Source: Erinaceus europaeus
Taxonomy: Eukaryota > Chordata > Mammalia > Eulipotyphla > Erinaceidae
Length of the DNA: 64,000 nt
Direction: 5' to 3'
Assembly (NCBI RefSeq): GCF_950295315.1
Contig: NC_080185.1
Coordinates: forward strand, 41,380,602 to 41,444,601
The translations under genes and the position numbers were made by a program. Shown here one piece after another: positions 23,918 to 35,242 of this stretch. The notes beneath the pieces were generated by a model. That model did no database searches. It was not told the DNA's origin and worked only from the letters and a program-made list of their open reading frames with translations. Within the stretch, counting starts at the first letter, position 1. Each line of letters begins with the position of its first letter.

Positions 23918-24057
23918 TTGTTTATTTGTTGTTTCTATTGATTACCAGAGCACTGCTCAGCTCTGGCTTTTGGTGGTGTTGGAGATTGAACCTGTGGCTT
24001 TTGCTGCCTCAGGAAGGAAAGTCTTTTTGCAGAACCACTATACTATTCCCCATCAGC
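23918..24057 (-). mobile_element. SINE D
   Basis: Antisense; ccagagcactgctcagctct. Confidence 0.75.
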
Positions 24058-24194
24058 CTTGAGGGTGTTTTCTTAATCACCTGGAAGACCTGGGAAACAT
24101 GATTGCTGGGACTGCTGGTAAGTGCTCACCTTTGGGAAACAAGCCATCCCTTGGCAGAGTCAAGAGCTCAGCCCTTTCCCCCCTGGTGGGGGAT

Positions 24195-24195
<1 letters not shown>

Positions 24196-24239
<44 letters not shown>
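24196..24239 (+). repeat. (GT)22 microsatellite
   Basis: Perfect dinucleotide run. Confidence 0.95.
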
Positions 24240-24240
<1 letters not shown>

Positions 24241-25010
24241 ACAGATGCTTGCCTGGCTGGCTGTGAGCTGCCTTGGAATGACTGAGGTTTGTAGCTCTTT
24301 CAGACTTCTGAGAGATGTAAACAGTTACCCACTGTGAGTGAAGCGTGTTGAAACTTGCTATCAGGGAAGCTCCTCACCCTGCTAACACCCCTGCCTGGCT
24401 GCCTGCAGGCACTGCCAAGGCCAGCCCACACAGCCCCATTCCTGGGGTGCCCGGTGCCGAGAGCAAGCGGCTGCTCTCACTGAACCAGAAACTAGTCGTG
24501 TTGATTTTGCAGACCCCTCTTGATTATCCACACTAGTGACGTGAGAAATGGCACCCCCATACAGGCGTGCTTGGGGATGAATGGACAGTGGAGACTCTCT
24601 CTGACAGTGCTCTGCCCTGGAGACTAAGCCCCAACCCTGGCCAAGATTAAGATTAACTCCCTGAAAACCTATATACAATACCATGTTGTATTAAAAAAAA
24701 AAGACATGGTATTCTTTTTGCATTGTTTTATCTGCTAAAACGGGGAGAGGAATATGCTCTGCTTGGTCTTTCACAAGTTTCTGGTGGAAGGGGTCCCTTT
24801 CCAGCTTCCAGGGCTGTTGGGAATAAACATTTTTCCTGTCTGCAGGAGAGACCCCCTCAGTAAGGTTGGGCCTGGTAGAGATCCCCCACCACACACACAC
24901 ATTTTACAAACTCTCTGTGACTCATCCCAGCAAGAGCACCAGCCTGTTTAGCCTCGTAGTCTATGCAAATTGTGTACTTTGAGTCTTATTTACTCTTCTA
25001 AAAGCTCCCA
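24240..25010 (+). other. TMEM255A: Intronic stretch with no recognised element
   Basis: Unique-looking; no repeats or exons recognised. Confidence 0.45.
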
Positions 25011-25012
25011 TA

Positions 25013-25190
25013 AGGGTAGGTAGAATAGCTCCCTTGGATAGTGCGCTGCTTTGCCATGTGTGAGTCCCAGGTTCAAGCCCAGCCCCCACCACATTGAAGA
25101 ACACTTTGGTGCTGTGATATCTCACCTTTCACACCTCTCTCTCTCTCTCTCTCTCTGCCTTTACCTCTGTCTTAACAAGGGAAAAGATCA
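25013..25190 (+). mobile_element. SINE C
   Basis: gggtaggtagaatagctccc, B box aggttcaagccc, (CT)n. Confidence 0.75.
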
Positions 25191-25341
25191 CATGAATGTG
25201 CTGGGATACGGCTCATGAGGTAGAGTATGGACTTTGACATATGTGGTGCCTTGCCACCATACAGGCGCACCCTGAATAGCACAAGAAGAGCATCATGATG
25301 GTGGAGGTGTCTCTCTGTATCTGTATATATCTCTCTCTCTG

Positions 25342-25541
25342 TAATATTTTACATGTTTATTGGATAGAAAAAAATTGAGAGGGAAGGGGGAAATGGAGAG
25401 GGAGAGAGACAGAGAGACACCTGCAGCACTGCTTCACCACTCATGAAACTTCACCCCTGCAGGTGGCAACTGAGAGCTTGAACCTGGGTCCTTGTGCATT
25501 GTAGTATGTGCACTCTACCAGCTGCACTACCATCCAGTTCC
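25342..25541 (-). mobile_element. SINE B
   Basis: Antisense; gagagcttgaacctgggtcc. Confidence 0.75.
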
Positions 25542-25726
25542 AACATCTCTTTCTGTCTGTCTCTCTCTCTCTTTCTCTCAAAAGGGGGGAAACCTTGGGC
25601 CTGAGAGATTGCTTGGTGATACTTCACACATTCCACTTTGAACACTCACATGAACCACCTAAATAAAATGCCTCATCTTTTCACTACTTCAGGCCAACTG
25701 TTAGAGATAGAAAAAAAGGGACAAGG

Positions 25727-25987
25727 GCCGGTGAAGTAGCTCAGTTATCAGAATCGTCCGCTGTTTTGCTGTGTGTGTGGCCCAGGTTTGAACCTGCTCC
25801 CCCCTCCATATATATATGAAAAAGCCAGCCCAGAGTGATGAAGCCCCAGAGAATGAGAGAGAATGCGAGAGGGAGAGAGAGACCACCACATCAAGGCCTC
25901 CCACCCCCCAGCACAGCGAAGGTTGGGATTGAACCTAGGTCTCACACATGGCAGACCAGGCACCTACTCAGTGAACTATCTTGCTGG
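25727..25987. mobile_element. Two SINE C copies head to head
   Basis: + copy 25727-25850 (gggccggtgaagtagctcag), - copy 25860-25987 (...gtgaactatcttgctgg). Confidence 0.65.
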
Positions 25988-26030
25988 ACATTTAGCTTTC
26001 CTATAGGTTTGATTTAAAAAAAACAAAACT

Positions 26031-26377
26031 GGGGGCTGGACAGTGGCACAGTGGGTTAAGTGCACATGGTGCAAAGTGCAAGGACTGGCGTAAGGATCCC
26101 AGTTAGAGCGCCAGGCTCCCCACCAGCAGGGGGGTCGCTTCACAAGTGGTGAAGCAGGTCTGCAGGTATCTATCTTTCTCTCCTCTCTCTGTCTTCCTCT
26201 CCTCTTTCCATTTCTCTCTGTCCTATCCAACAACAATGACAGCAACAACAACAACAATAATAATAACAACAACTATAAAAACAAGGGCAATGAAAGGGGA
26301 AAAAATAGCCTCTAGGAGCAGTGGATTCATAGTACAGGCACCAAGCCCCAGTGATAACCCTGGAGGGGAAAAAAAAT
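26031..26377 (+). mobile_element. SINE A, long form
   Basis: ggggctggacagtggcacag; 3' block ends ccctggagggg and A8. Confidence 0.88.
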
Positions 26378-26577
26378 TATGTTAGGGAAAATGACACAAA
26401 TACTCCATATTAGTTGTCAACACTTAATCTGTGTAGCAGAAAGTGAGAGTGCCCACTGACTTCACACTCCTCCCCGCCCAGAGACCATCACAATTCTAAG
26501 TGGTGACTTCTCTATGTTAAATCATGGCCGTCACTGTTGTTACTAGTTTTTACAAACACATCGATACACATAATTGT

Positions 26578-26753
26578 TTGGAGTCTTTATTTTTTTTAGG
26601 ACAGAGAAATTGAGAAGGGGTGAAGAGAGATATGTGCAGACCTGCTTCACCACTATGAAGCTTCCACCCTGCAAGTGGGGTCCAGGGGCTCGAACCGGGG
26701 TCCTTATGCATGGTAATGTGTGTGCTCAACTGGGTACACCACAGCCTGGCCCT
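26578..26753 (-). mobile_element. SINE B
   Basis: Antisense; gggctcgaaccggggtcc. Confidence 0.7.
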
Positions 26754-26859
26754 TAAGCCTTCATTTTTACATAAATCAGGATCATGCTACATGAATATAA
26801 CATGGTAGCTTGCTTATTTCCTTGGAGTTGTAGGATCACAATAAAATTGAGAGGAGGGT

Positions 26860-27365
26860 ATAGAGATTGTGCATAGATCTTGTGCAGCTCCCCCCCCAAC
26901 ATGTACAGACCCTCACTATCAACCTCCTCAACCAGAATGTGCACTGCTTATACTCTCTGAACCTGCAGTGACCTGTCATAATCACCCCAAGTCATTTTAC
27001 CTCAGGGCTGGCTCACTCCTGCCATTGTACATTGCTATGGTTTGAGTAAATGCATCATAACAAATACCTGTCATTGGTTATTAGTGATACAAGTATTTTT
27101 ACAGACTTAAAAGATGTCACAGGTAGAATTCCACACCCACGTAAGTGCCTTAGTCACCAGAGCTTGCAAAGAGCCTCCACTTTCGTTGTCACAAAGTCTG
27201 AGAGACACTTGGGTTATATTACATTGTTATCGCAAGCTCAAGTTTTAGCTATCTAGACTCCACATGTGAGTAAAGCCAGCTGGTAGTTGTCTATTACCTC
27301 TTAACTTATTTCACTTAGCATCATAACCTCCAGCTCCATCTGTTTTCTCCCACATGATACAATTT
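26860..27365 (-). mobile_element. Old L1 3' region, antisense
   Basis: 27250-27360 (cacatgtgagtaaagccagc; ttatttcacttagcatcata) is clear; the part before 27200 is uncertain. Confidence 0.45.
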
Positions 27366-27374
27366 CATTCTTGT

Positions 27375-27567
27375 TTATCGATTTACTTATTTATTTGATA
27401 GAGACAGAGAGAAATTGAGAGGGAAAGAGAGATAAAGAGAGACACCTGTAACCCTCCTTCACTGCTCTTGAAGCTTTCCCCCTGCAGGTGGGGATCAGGG
27501 GCTTGAACCTGGGCCCTTGTGCATGATAACATTTGCACTCAATAGGGTGCACCACTGGCCAGGCCCT
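27375..27567 (-). mobile_element. SINE B
   Basis: Antisense; ggggcttgaacctgggccc. Confidence 0.75.
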
Positions 27568-27667
27568 CTCATCTTTTTTTTTTAATTGTAGAGAAGCAGA
27601 GTAGTTTCACTGCCCTAAAAATAATTTACACCCTTCTCCCCTCCCCTCTGATAACCACTGAACTTTA

Positions 27668-27949
27668 AAAAATTATTTATTTATTTATTTATTTATTTTC
27701 CCTTTTTGTTGCCCTTGTTGATTTAGTTATTACTGTTGTCGTCATTGTTAGATAGGACAGAGAGAAATGGAGAGAGGAGGGGAAGACAGAGAGGGGGAGA
27801 GAAAGATACACACCTGCAGACTTGCTTCACTGCTTGTGAAGCGACTCCCCTGCAGGTGGGGAGTCGGGGGCTTGAACCGGGATCCTTATGCCAGTCCTTG
27901 CACTTCGCGCCACGTGTGCTTAACCCGCTGTGCTACCGCCCAACTCCCA
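27668..27949 (-). mobile_element. SINE A, short form
   Basis: Antisense, near consensus; (TTTA)n tail at 27670-27700. Confidence 0.9.
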
Positions 27950-27954
27950 ACTTT

Positions 27955-28155
27955 TAATTTTTTAATGTGTTTCTTTTTTATTTATTGAATAGAAACATAA
28001 ATTGATCAGTAGGGAAGAGGGAGAGAGAGACTTGCAGCACTGCTTTACTACTTATGAAGTGTCCCCCTGCAGGTGGGGACTGGAGGTGTTAACCTGAGTC
28101 TTTGTGCATGGTAACATGTGCGCTCAACCAGGTGTACCACCAACTGACCCCACCA
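27955..28155 (-). mobile_element. SINE B
   Basis: Antisense, directly abutting the A SINE. Confidence 0.7.
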
Positions 28156-28204
28156 CTGTAGTTTGTATACTCTCCATTTAATGAAAGACTCTCAATTACC
28201 AAAT

Positions 28205-28325
28205 GCGGATCCAGATCACTGTTTATTTAAAGCCATAATGTAGGGGCTGGGATTGAACCTGGGACTCTGGAGCCTCAGGCATGAGAGTCTCTCTGCATAA
28301 CCATTATGCTATCTACCCCTGTCCC
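28205..28325 (-). mobile_element. SINE D
   Basis: Antisense; gggattgaacctgggactct. Confidence 0.75.
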
Positions 28326-28515
28326 TTCATTGTGTTGGTTTTAATCTCTTGGCATAGATAATCTCATTTTATCCCCACATGACTAGAATTAAGATGCTAC
28401 TGTTACTAGGCTCAAGTTACAGAGGAGCAAGTAGAAGCTCAGAAAGAGTTGGTAACCAGTAGAAGACCACATAGCAGGGGCTCTGTGTGGCACTTAAAAA
28501 AAAAGCCATAGGGTA

Positions 28516-28747
28516 GGGGCTGGGTGGTGGCACACCCGGTAGAGCACAGATATCACTATATACAAGCACCTGGTCCCCACCTGCGCTGGGTGGGGGGGAG
28601 CACTCACAAATGGTGGAGCAATGTTATAGGTGTCTTTCTTTCTCCCTGTCCCCCTCTTTATCTTCTCTGTCTCTCACCCTTTATCAAAAATGACCCCCAG
28701 GAACAGTGGAGCTATGCAGGCAGAGACCCAGCAATAGTCCAGGTGGC
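28516..28747 (+). mobile_element. SINE B
   Basis: ggggctgggtggtggcacac; its A-rich tail has expanded into the GAAA repeat that follows. Confidence 0.75.
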
Positions 28748-28750
28748 AAA

Positions 28751-28785
<35 letters not shown>

Positions 28786-28803
28786 GAAGGAAGGAAGGAA
28801 GGA

Positions 28804-28847
<44 letters not shown>

Positions 28848-28857
28848 AGGAAAGAAA
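28748..28857 (+). repeat. (GAAA)n/(GGAA)n purine tract
   Basis: About 110 bases without a pyrimidine. Confidence 0.92.
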
Positions 28858-29040
28858 GGGTGGGGTAGATAGCATAATGGTTGTACAAAGAGACTCTCAT
28901 GCCTGAGGCTCCGAAGTCCCAGGTTCAATCCCCCTCCCCACCATAAGCCAGAGCTGAGCAGTGCTCTGGTGTTTCTCTCTGTGTCTTTCTCTCTCTGCAT
29001 CTCTCTCAAAAAATTAAATAAATAAAATACTTTTTTAGAA
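28858..29040 (+). mobile_element. SINE D
   Basis: ggtggggtagatagcataat, B box aggttcaatcccc, tail (AAAT)n. Confidence 0.8.
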
Positions 29041-29047
29041 AAAGAAC

Positions 29048-29397
29048 AAAAAAGAAAGAAAGGAAGGGAGGAAGGAAAGAAGGAAGGAAGAAAAGGGAAG
29101 GGAAGGGAAGGGAAGGGAAGGGAAGGGAAGGGAAGGGAAGGGAAGGGAAGGGAAGGGAAGGGAAGGGAAGGGAAGGGAAGGGAAGGGAAGGGAAGGGAAG
29201 GAAAAGGAAGGAGAGGAGAGGAGAGGAGAGGGGAGGGGAGGGGAGGAGAGGGGAGGGGAGGGGAGGGGAGGGGAGAGGAGAGGAGAGGAGAGGAGAGGAG
29301 AGGAGAGGAGAGGAGAGGAGAGGAGGGGAGGGGAGGGGAGGGGAGGGGAGGGGAGGGGAGAGGAGAGGAGAGGAGAGGAGAGGAAAGGGAGAGAGAA
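29048..29397 (+). repeat. 350-base uninterrupted purine tract (GGGAA)n(GGAGA)n(GGGGA)n
   Basis: Every base from 29048 to 29397 is A or G. Blocks: GGGAA about 29094-29200, then alternating GGAGA and GGGGA to 29385. It sits between a D SINE and the TMEM255A exon at 29498. Confidence 0.95.
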
Positions 29398-29497
29398 CAA
29401 ACTACATAGTATTCTGGGGGTGTGCATGGACCATGGTTAATCAACCTTGCAGCCTTGAAGGAATGCTGATGCTGTTTCTGATTTGCTCTTTGTTTAG

Positions 29498-29641
29498 AAC
29501 CCGACTCTGCCAGCCCTGAACTGTTCGGTGGAGAACGACCATCCAAGTGTCTCCTACTATGCGCGCCCTCAAGTGGCATCTTACAACGCCTACTACCATA
29601 GCCCTCCTCACCTGCCACCCTACTCTGCCTACGACTTCCAG
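29498..29641 (+). CDS. TMEM255A: TMEM255A internal coding exon, start of cytosolic Tyr/Pro-rich tail
   Basis: 48 codons, phase 0 on both sides, from NPTLPALNCSVEN to ...PYSAYDFQ. The acceptor is ...tttgtttag and the donor is CAG|gtatgc. The peptide is rich in Tyr, Pro and His, with a single NCS sequon that would be cytosolic if the predicted topology is right. A 350-base pure purine tract ends only 100 bases upstream of this exon, so the polypyrimidine tract of the acceptor is short and follows a very unusual sequence. Confidence 0.94.
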
Positions 29642-29817
29642 GTATGCTGGGGAGGGGGAAAGGGCTCTCTGCTTGCTGCCCTTGCTGACAGCCCTGCTGG
29701 CTCATCATGGCCCTCCTCATCACTGAAGCTTCCTGGGCATAGGAGGTAGCCGGGTGCTCAGTCCCTTGTGTCCACAGAAGTGTGTGAGAACCAGAGACTA
29801 GCTTAAGAGCTGAGTAG

Positions 29818-30085
29818 GCGGAGTCGTGCGGTTGCACAGCCGGTTAAGCGCATGTGGCCCAAAGCACAAGGACGCCAGTTTGAGCCCCCAGCTCCCCACC
29901 TGCAGGGGAGTCGCTTCACAAGCGGTGAAGCAGGTTTGCAGGTGTCTATCTTTCTCTCCCCCTCTCTGTCTTTCTCTTCTCTCTTCATTTCTCTCTCTGT
30001 CCTATCTAACGATGACATCAATAACAACAACAACAATAAAAAACAAGGGCAATAAAAGGGAAATAAATATAAATAAATAATAAAA
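29818..30085 (+). mobile_element. SINE A, short form
   Basis: gcggagtcgtgcggttgcac; flanked by agagctgagtaggc and agagctatgtaggc. Confidence 0.85.
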
Positions 30086-30148
30086 AAGTAAAAGAGCTAT
30101 GTAGGCAGCTGGGGCTGGAGACATGGGGGGAAGGGCGAGCAAGACATG

Positions 30149-30493
30149 GGGGGCTGGTAGTTCAGCAGGTTAAGCGCACATGGCGCAAAGTGCAACGACC
30201 AGAGTAAAGATCCCGGTTCGAGCCCCCAGCTCCCCACCTGCTGAGGGGTCATTTCACAGGCGGTGAAGCAGGTCTGCAGGTGTCTAGCTTTCTCTCCCCC
30301 TCTCTGTCTTCTCCTCCTTTCTTGATTTCTCTATGTCCTATCTAAGAACAATGACAGCAATAACAACAGTAATAATAACAACAATGATAAACAACAAGGG
30401 CAACAAAAGGGAAAATATAGTCTTCACGAGCAGTGGATTCATAGTGCAGGCACCGAACCCCAGCGATAACCCTGGAGGCAAAGAAAAAAAAAA
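30149..30493 (+). mobile_element. SINE A, long form
   Basis: gggggctggtagttcagcag; long 3' block and A12 tail. Confidence 0.85.
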
Positions 30494-30507
30494 AGACATT
30501 GAGCAGG

Positions 30508-31078
30508 GGCCAGGTGGTGGCTCGCCCAGTAGAGCACACACATCACCATGCACAAGGACCCAGGTTCAAGTCCCTAGTCCCCAGGGGAAGCTTCATGAGT
30601 GGTAAAACAGTGCTTCAGTTGTCTTTCCATCTTTCTGTCTCTAATCCTCTATCAAAACGAAAGGGGAATGGTGGTGGCACACTGGTTGAATATTACACCT
30701 TATCATGCACAAGGACCCGTGTTTGAGCCCCCAGTCCCCACCTACAGGGGTGAAGCTTCACAAGTAGTGAAGCAGGTCTATAGGTGTCTATTTTTCTCTC
30801 TCCCCCTCTGTCTCTCCCTTCCCTCTCAACTTTTTTTTTTTTTTTAAAGATTTTATTTACTTATGAGAAAGATAGGAGGAGAGAGAAAGAACCAGACATC
30901 ACTCTGGCACATGTGCTGCCGGGGATCCAACTCGGGACCTCATGCTTGAGAGTCCAAAGCTTTACCACTGCGCCACCTCCCGGACTACCCCTCTCAACTT
31001 CTGTCACATTAAATAAAATAGAAAGGAAGGAAGGAAGGAAGGAAGGAAGGAAGGAAGGAAGGAAGGAAGGAAGGAGAA
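30508..31078 (+). mobile_element. Two SINE B copies, the second split by an antisense SINE E, ending in (GGAA)n
   Basis: B1 30508-30660, B2 30663-30835 and 30992-31022, E (-) 30838-30990; (GGAA)12 at 31024-31074. ccctctcaactt on both sides of E is the target duplication. Confidence 0.8.
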
Positions 31079-31111
31079 AGAGAGAAAGAGAAAGAAAGAA
31101 AGAAAATAAAC

Positions 31112-31311
31112 CGTCACTGGGAGTAGTTCAGCTCACAAGCTGTGAAGCAGGTCTGCAAGTGTATCTCTATCTCTCTCCTCTATCTCCTGCCTCCTCAATT
31201 TCTATCTGTCCTATCAAATAAAAAAGGAAAGAAAAAAAGGGAAAATGGTCACCAAAAGCAGTGGATTTGTCATGCAGGTACCAAGCTCCAATAATAACCT
31301 TGGTGGCAATT
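31112..31311 (+). mobile_element. SINE B/A, long form, 5'-truncated
   Basis: gtgaagcaggtctgcaagtg through ccaataataaccttggtggc. Confidence 0.65.
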
Positions 31312-31567
31312 AAAAAAAATCAATTTAATTTAATTTAAAGAGAGAGTACCAGAAGGAGGAGCAGATGGTGGTGGCATTGACGAGAAAGCCCGGATATAAC
31401 TGAGAAAGGCATAGATCGTTTTAGTAGTGGCTGAGGCAAAACGATGTCCTTTAAGAGCAAGGCTGTTGAAGCTAACACAGCCCCCATTCTCTTGACACAC
31501 CTTATAACAGAAAGCCGTCCTGGGTTAGAGGAGTCATGCCTGGGTCGAGCTCAGAAGTCTACCTTCG

Positions 31568-31848
31568 GGGGCTGGGTGGTAGCACAGCGGGTTAAGCACA
31601 GGTGACGTGAAGCGCAAGAACCGGCGTAAGGTTCCTAGTTCGAGCCCCCAGCTCCCCACCTGCAGGGGAATCGCTTCACAGGCAGTGAAGCAGGTCTGCA
31701 GGTGTCTATCTTTCTCTCCTCCTCTCTGTCTTCCCCTCCTCTCTCCCTCTTCATTTCTCTCTGTCCTATCCAACAACGACAACAATAATAATAGCTACAA
31801 CAATAAAACAATAAAGGCAACAAAAGGGAATAATGTTTTTTAAAAAAA
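31568..31848 (+). mobile_element. SINE A with target-site duplication
   Basis: ggggctgggtggtagcacag; AGAAGTCTACCTTC precedes and follows it. Confidence 0.92.
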
Positions 31849-31921
31849 GAAGTCTACCTTCATTTTTTCTATCAACTAACGTGATGCTGGATATACTGAC
31901 TTTTAGGACTTTTTATTTTAT

Positions 31922-32306
31922 TTTTTTTCCCAGGTTATCGCTGAGGCTTGGTGCCTACACGACTCCACTCTTCCTGGTGGCCAGTTTTTGATAGGAGAAA
32001 AGGGGGAGGGAGGGAGAGAAACACATCTACAGCACTGATCCACCACTTGTGAAGCTTCCCCACTCTGGGTGGGAACAGGGGGGTTGTATCCATGTCCTTC
32101 TTCTTCTTCTAGCGTTTGCCCTTCTTCCGTAGCCAGTCAACAGCATCAGGTTGAGCCTGATGTAAAGTTTCGAGACCTCCTTTGAATCTGGAGAGGTGGC
32201 AGTCGTTGACTATGTGGGTCATAGTCTGTCTGTAGCCGCAGGGGCAGTTCGGGTCGTCTCCATGTCCTTATGTGTGTGCTTAACCAGGTGTGCCACCACC
32301 CAGCCC
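31922..32306 (-). mobile_element. SINE B, long form, host of the short Vingi copy
   Basis: Antisense; ggttatcgctgaggcttggt ... ccaccacccagccc, interrupted at 32100-32259. Confidence 0.8.
32100..32259 (-). mobile_element. Short 3' fragment of the same Vingi element
   Basis: 160 bases matching the 3' end of the 55.9 kb copy with one mismatch in about 149 aligned positions, including the GAA-repeat tail. It is flanked by CCATGTCCTT at 32090-32099 and 32260-32269, a target-site duplication, and sits inside an antisense B SINE. It is severely 5'-truncated. Confidence 0.85.
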
Positions 32307-32563
32307 TCTAAATGGTGATTAGTTTTAGTGTTGGAGTTGAGATTTCTTTTGTTTCCCCAGTTCCACTCCCTTATGGTTTCATGGGGGTAAAGAGCAGTTT
32401 CTCATCAGAAGAGTCAGAGTTCAGGGGACCTCTGACCCTGGGGGGGGGGAAGGGGGGAAGGAGGTGGGGTCTGGTGATAAAATCACCAGCAGCACAGACC
32501 TGCCTTGCCCATGCCCACCAGAGCTCCCCCTAGCTCTTCTCAGGTGACAGAAAGAGCTCAAAT

Positions 32564-32750
32564 TAGGAACAGCAGGATAACTTACCTGGAGAGTGCACCA
32601 GGTTTGCCAAATGCATGACCTGAGTTCAAGCCTACCCCCCATACACACATTGAAAGAAGCTTCAGTAGGTGGTCTCTCTCTCTCTCTTTCAATATATATA
32701 TATATATATGGAGAGGTCAACCTGGAATGGTGAAGCCCTGGAGAAGACAA
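32564..32750 (+). mobile_element. SINE C
   Basis: cttacctggagagtgcacca; contains (TA)n at 32693-32709. Confidence 0.65.
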
Positions 32751-32763
32751 AAAAAAATTTTAA

Positions 32764-32894
32764 GTGGCCAGGTAATGGCACACCCAATAGGACGCACACA
32801 TCACCATGGTGCAAGGGCCCAAGATCAAGACCCCAGTCCCCCTACCTGCTGGAGGAAACTTCATGAGTGGTGGAACAATGCTACAGATGTCTCT

Positions 32895-32929
<35 letters not shown>

Positions 32930-33077
32930 TCCCTCTCCCTCTCCCTCTCCCTCTCCCTCACTCCATTCTTCCTTGTCCTTTATGCAAAAGAAAATGGAAA
33001 AGGAAAAAGACCACCAGGAATGGTGGAGTGTGCTTGTCTAGGCCCTGAGCCCCAGTGAAATCCCTGGAAAGAGGTGT

Positions 33078-33120
<43 letters not shown>
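32764..33120 (+). mobile_element. SINE B with (CT)n and (GA)n
   Basis: ggccaggtaatggcacaccc; (CT)n at 32892-32958 in the CT-rich region and (GA)20 at 33079-33119 in the tail. Confidence 0.75.
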
Positions 33121-33122
<2 letters not shown>

Positions 33123-33346
33123 CAGAAAAAAAGAAGGAAGGAAGTAAAGGCAGAAAAAGAGAAGAGGGAGAGAAGAGGAGGGAGAGAAAGGAAAATGACT
33201 GAAAAATAAATAAAGTTAAAGAGCCTAAATTACAGCAAAACAACTAACCTTTGTCACCTTCCTCCCGAATGAATGTCTCCCCCATTCTGGTTCTTTCCAA
33301 ATAAGACTATTCATGTACCCTTGAATTTGAATACTTCCCCCCTCCC

Positions 33347-33348
<2 letters not shown>

Positions 33349-33376
<28 letters not shown>
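33349..33376 (+). repeat. T28 homopolymer
   Basis: Uninterrupted T run; no SINE recognised on either side. Confidence 0.9.
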
Positions 33377-33377
<1 letters not shown>

Positions 33378-33659
33378 CCAGGAGGCTAACAGAAGGCAGA
33401 GGAAAGAGGTTCTGTATTAAGCACTTAAAGCCAAGTCCCATTGGGTAAACATTCAGTTAGGAAGCTTGAGAAACACGTCTTATGTTCAAACGCCAGCAAG
33501 GACACTGTAACTCTGAGCCTGGAGCAACAGGATGCTTTGCAAAAGCTGGGGCTCTCAGGTGTTTGTGCCTTCAGTGAACCCTTTCCTCCCCCCCCCCCAA
33601 AAGCTGCAAGGACAGACTAGCCTTGTCTCCTTGCTCATTGACCCAACACTCACTTCTTC

Positions 33660-34545
33660 TTCATTTTATTATTTTTTGTAGTTGAAAAACATTCTTAGTT
33701 ATTTACAAGATTATAAGATAGTAGGGGGATAGTTTCACACCAGAGGTCTGTGCCCCATCCCCCTCTGCTCTGCCCCAGTGATAACCACCACAGTTCTCCT
33801 AAGATCTTAGAGATGGGTTGACTACTTCCCCACCTCCCTGCCCCAAGTTCGTGTCTTTCCATTCTCTAAATTCCACATATGAGTGAAATCATCCTGTAGA
33901 TGTCTTGCTTACTTTACTAAGTTTGATCACCTTCAGTTCCATCCATTTTGTCCTGAAGGACATGATACCGTCTTTTTAATTGCCAAGTAGTACTGCATTG
34001 AGCCTATGTTCCATAACGTCTCTATCCAGTCATCTGTTGATGGGCATTTAGATTGTATTCTTATTTTGGCAGCTATGAACATGCAGGTGCATATGTCCAT
34101 TCAAATTAGTGCTTTCATGTCTTTGGGATAAATGCTTACGAGTGGAATTGCTGCATCTTATGGTATTTCCCTTTGTATTTGTTTAAGCATTCTCCATACT
34201 GTTCTTTTTTTAGAAGTTTTTATTTACTTATTAATGAGAAAGATAGGAGGAGAGAGAGGAAGAGCCAGACATCTCTCTGGTACATGCACTGCCTGGGACT
34301 GAACTCAGGACCTCATGCTTGAGAGTCCAATGCTTTGTCCACTGTGCCATCTCCCAGGCCACACCATACTGTTCTTCAGAGTGGTTCTACTAGTTGGCAC
34401 TCCCACCAGAAGTGTACTAGAGTTCTTCTCTCCACGTCCTCTCCAACACTTAAGTATTTCCTGTTGTGTTGATGTAGACCATTCTCACAGGTTTGAGGTG
34501 GAATTTAAATGTGTTTAAATTTTATATTTCTCTAATAATGAACCC
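33660..34545 (-). mobile_element. L1 3' region, antisense, with nested SINE E
   Basis: tttacaagattataagatag at the L1 end, then gggcatttagattgtattct, ttgggataaatgcttacgag and tccaacacttaagtatttcc, classic antisense L1. E (-) inserted at 34203-34368; ccatactgttctt on both sides is the target duplication. Confidence 0.85.
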
Positions 34546-34586
34546 AACACTCACTCCTTCTTCTCTTCCTCCTCCTCCTTCTCCTT

Positions 34587-34851
34587 TTTATTTTTTTTTC
34601 AATTGCCACCAGGGTTATTGTTGTGGCTCACTGCCAGCACAATGAATCCACCACTCCTTGTGGCCATTACCCCCCCCCCCTTTATTTGATAGGACAGAGA
34701 AATTGAGAGGGTTGGGGAGATAGAAAGGGAGGGGAGCAGGCAGTGGTACACCTGGCTAAGTGCTCACATTACAGTGCACAAGGATCCAGGTTCAAGCCCC
34801 TGGTCCCTACCCGCAGAGGAAAAGCTTCACAAGTGGTGAAGCAGGGCTGCT

Positions 34852-34900
<49 letters not shown>

Positions 34901-35112
34901 TTATCTCCCTATCCCCACTCAATTTCTCTCTGTCTCTACCAAACAATAAATAAATAGATAAATGAGTAACAAAAAAAAAAAGAAAGGGAGAGAGAGAGAC
35001 ATGTAGCACTGCATCACTGCGTCACCTATAGGTGGGGAACAAGGGCTCAAATCCAGGTTCTTGCACATAGTAACGAGTGCCCTTAACCAGGTGTGCCACT
35101 GGCTGGTTCCCC
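34587..35112 (-). mobile_element. SINE B long form (antisense) split by a sense SINE B
   Basis: Outer halves 34587-34730 and 34982-35112; inner copy 34731-34975 with (CT)n at 34853-34891. AGAAAGGGA duplicated at the junctions. Confidence 0.85.
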
Positions 35113-35127
35113 AAAACTCACTTCTTA

Positions 35128-35195
35128 AAGAGAAAGAGAGATGAGGAGAGGGAGAGGGAGAGGGAGAGGGAGAGGGAGAGGGAGAGGGAGAGGGA

Positions 35196-35242
<47 letters not shown>

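Noticed and set aside
28674..29837. 387-codon open frame on the - strand
   Set aside because: It translates the purine/pyrimidine microsatellites (Ser/Pro/Leu/Phe repeats) and SINEs, and overlaps a real TMEM255A exon on the other strand.
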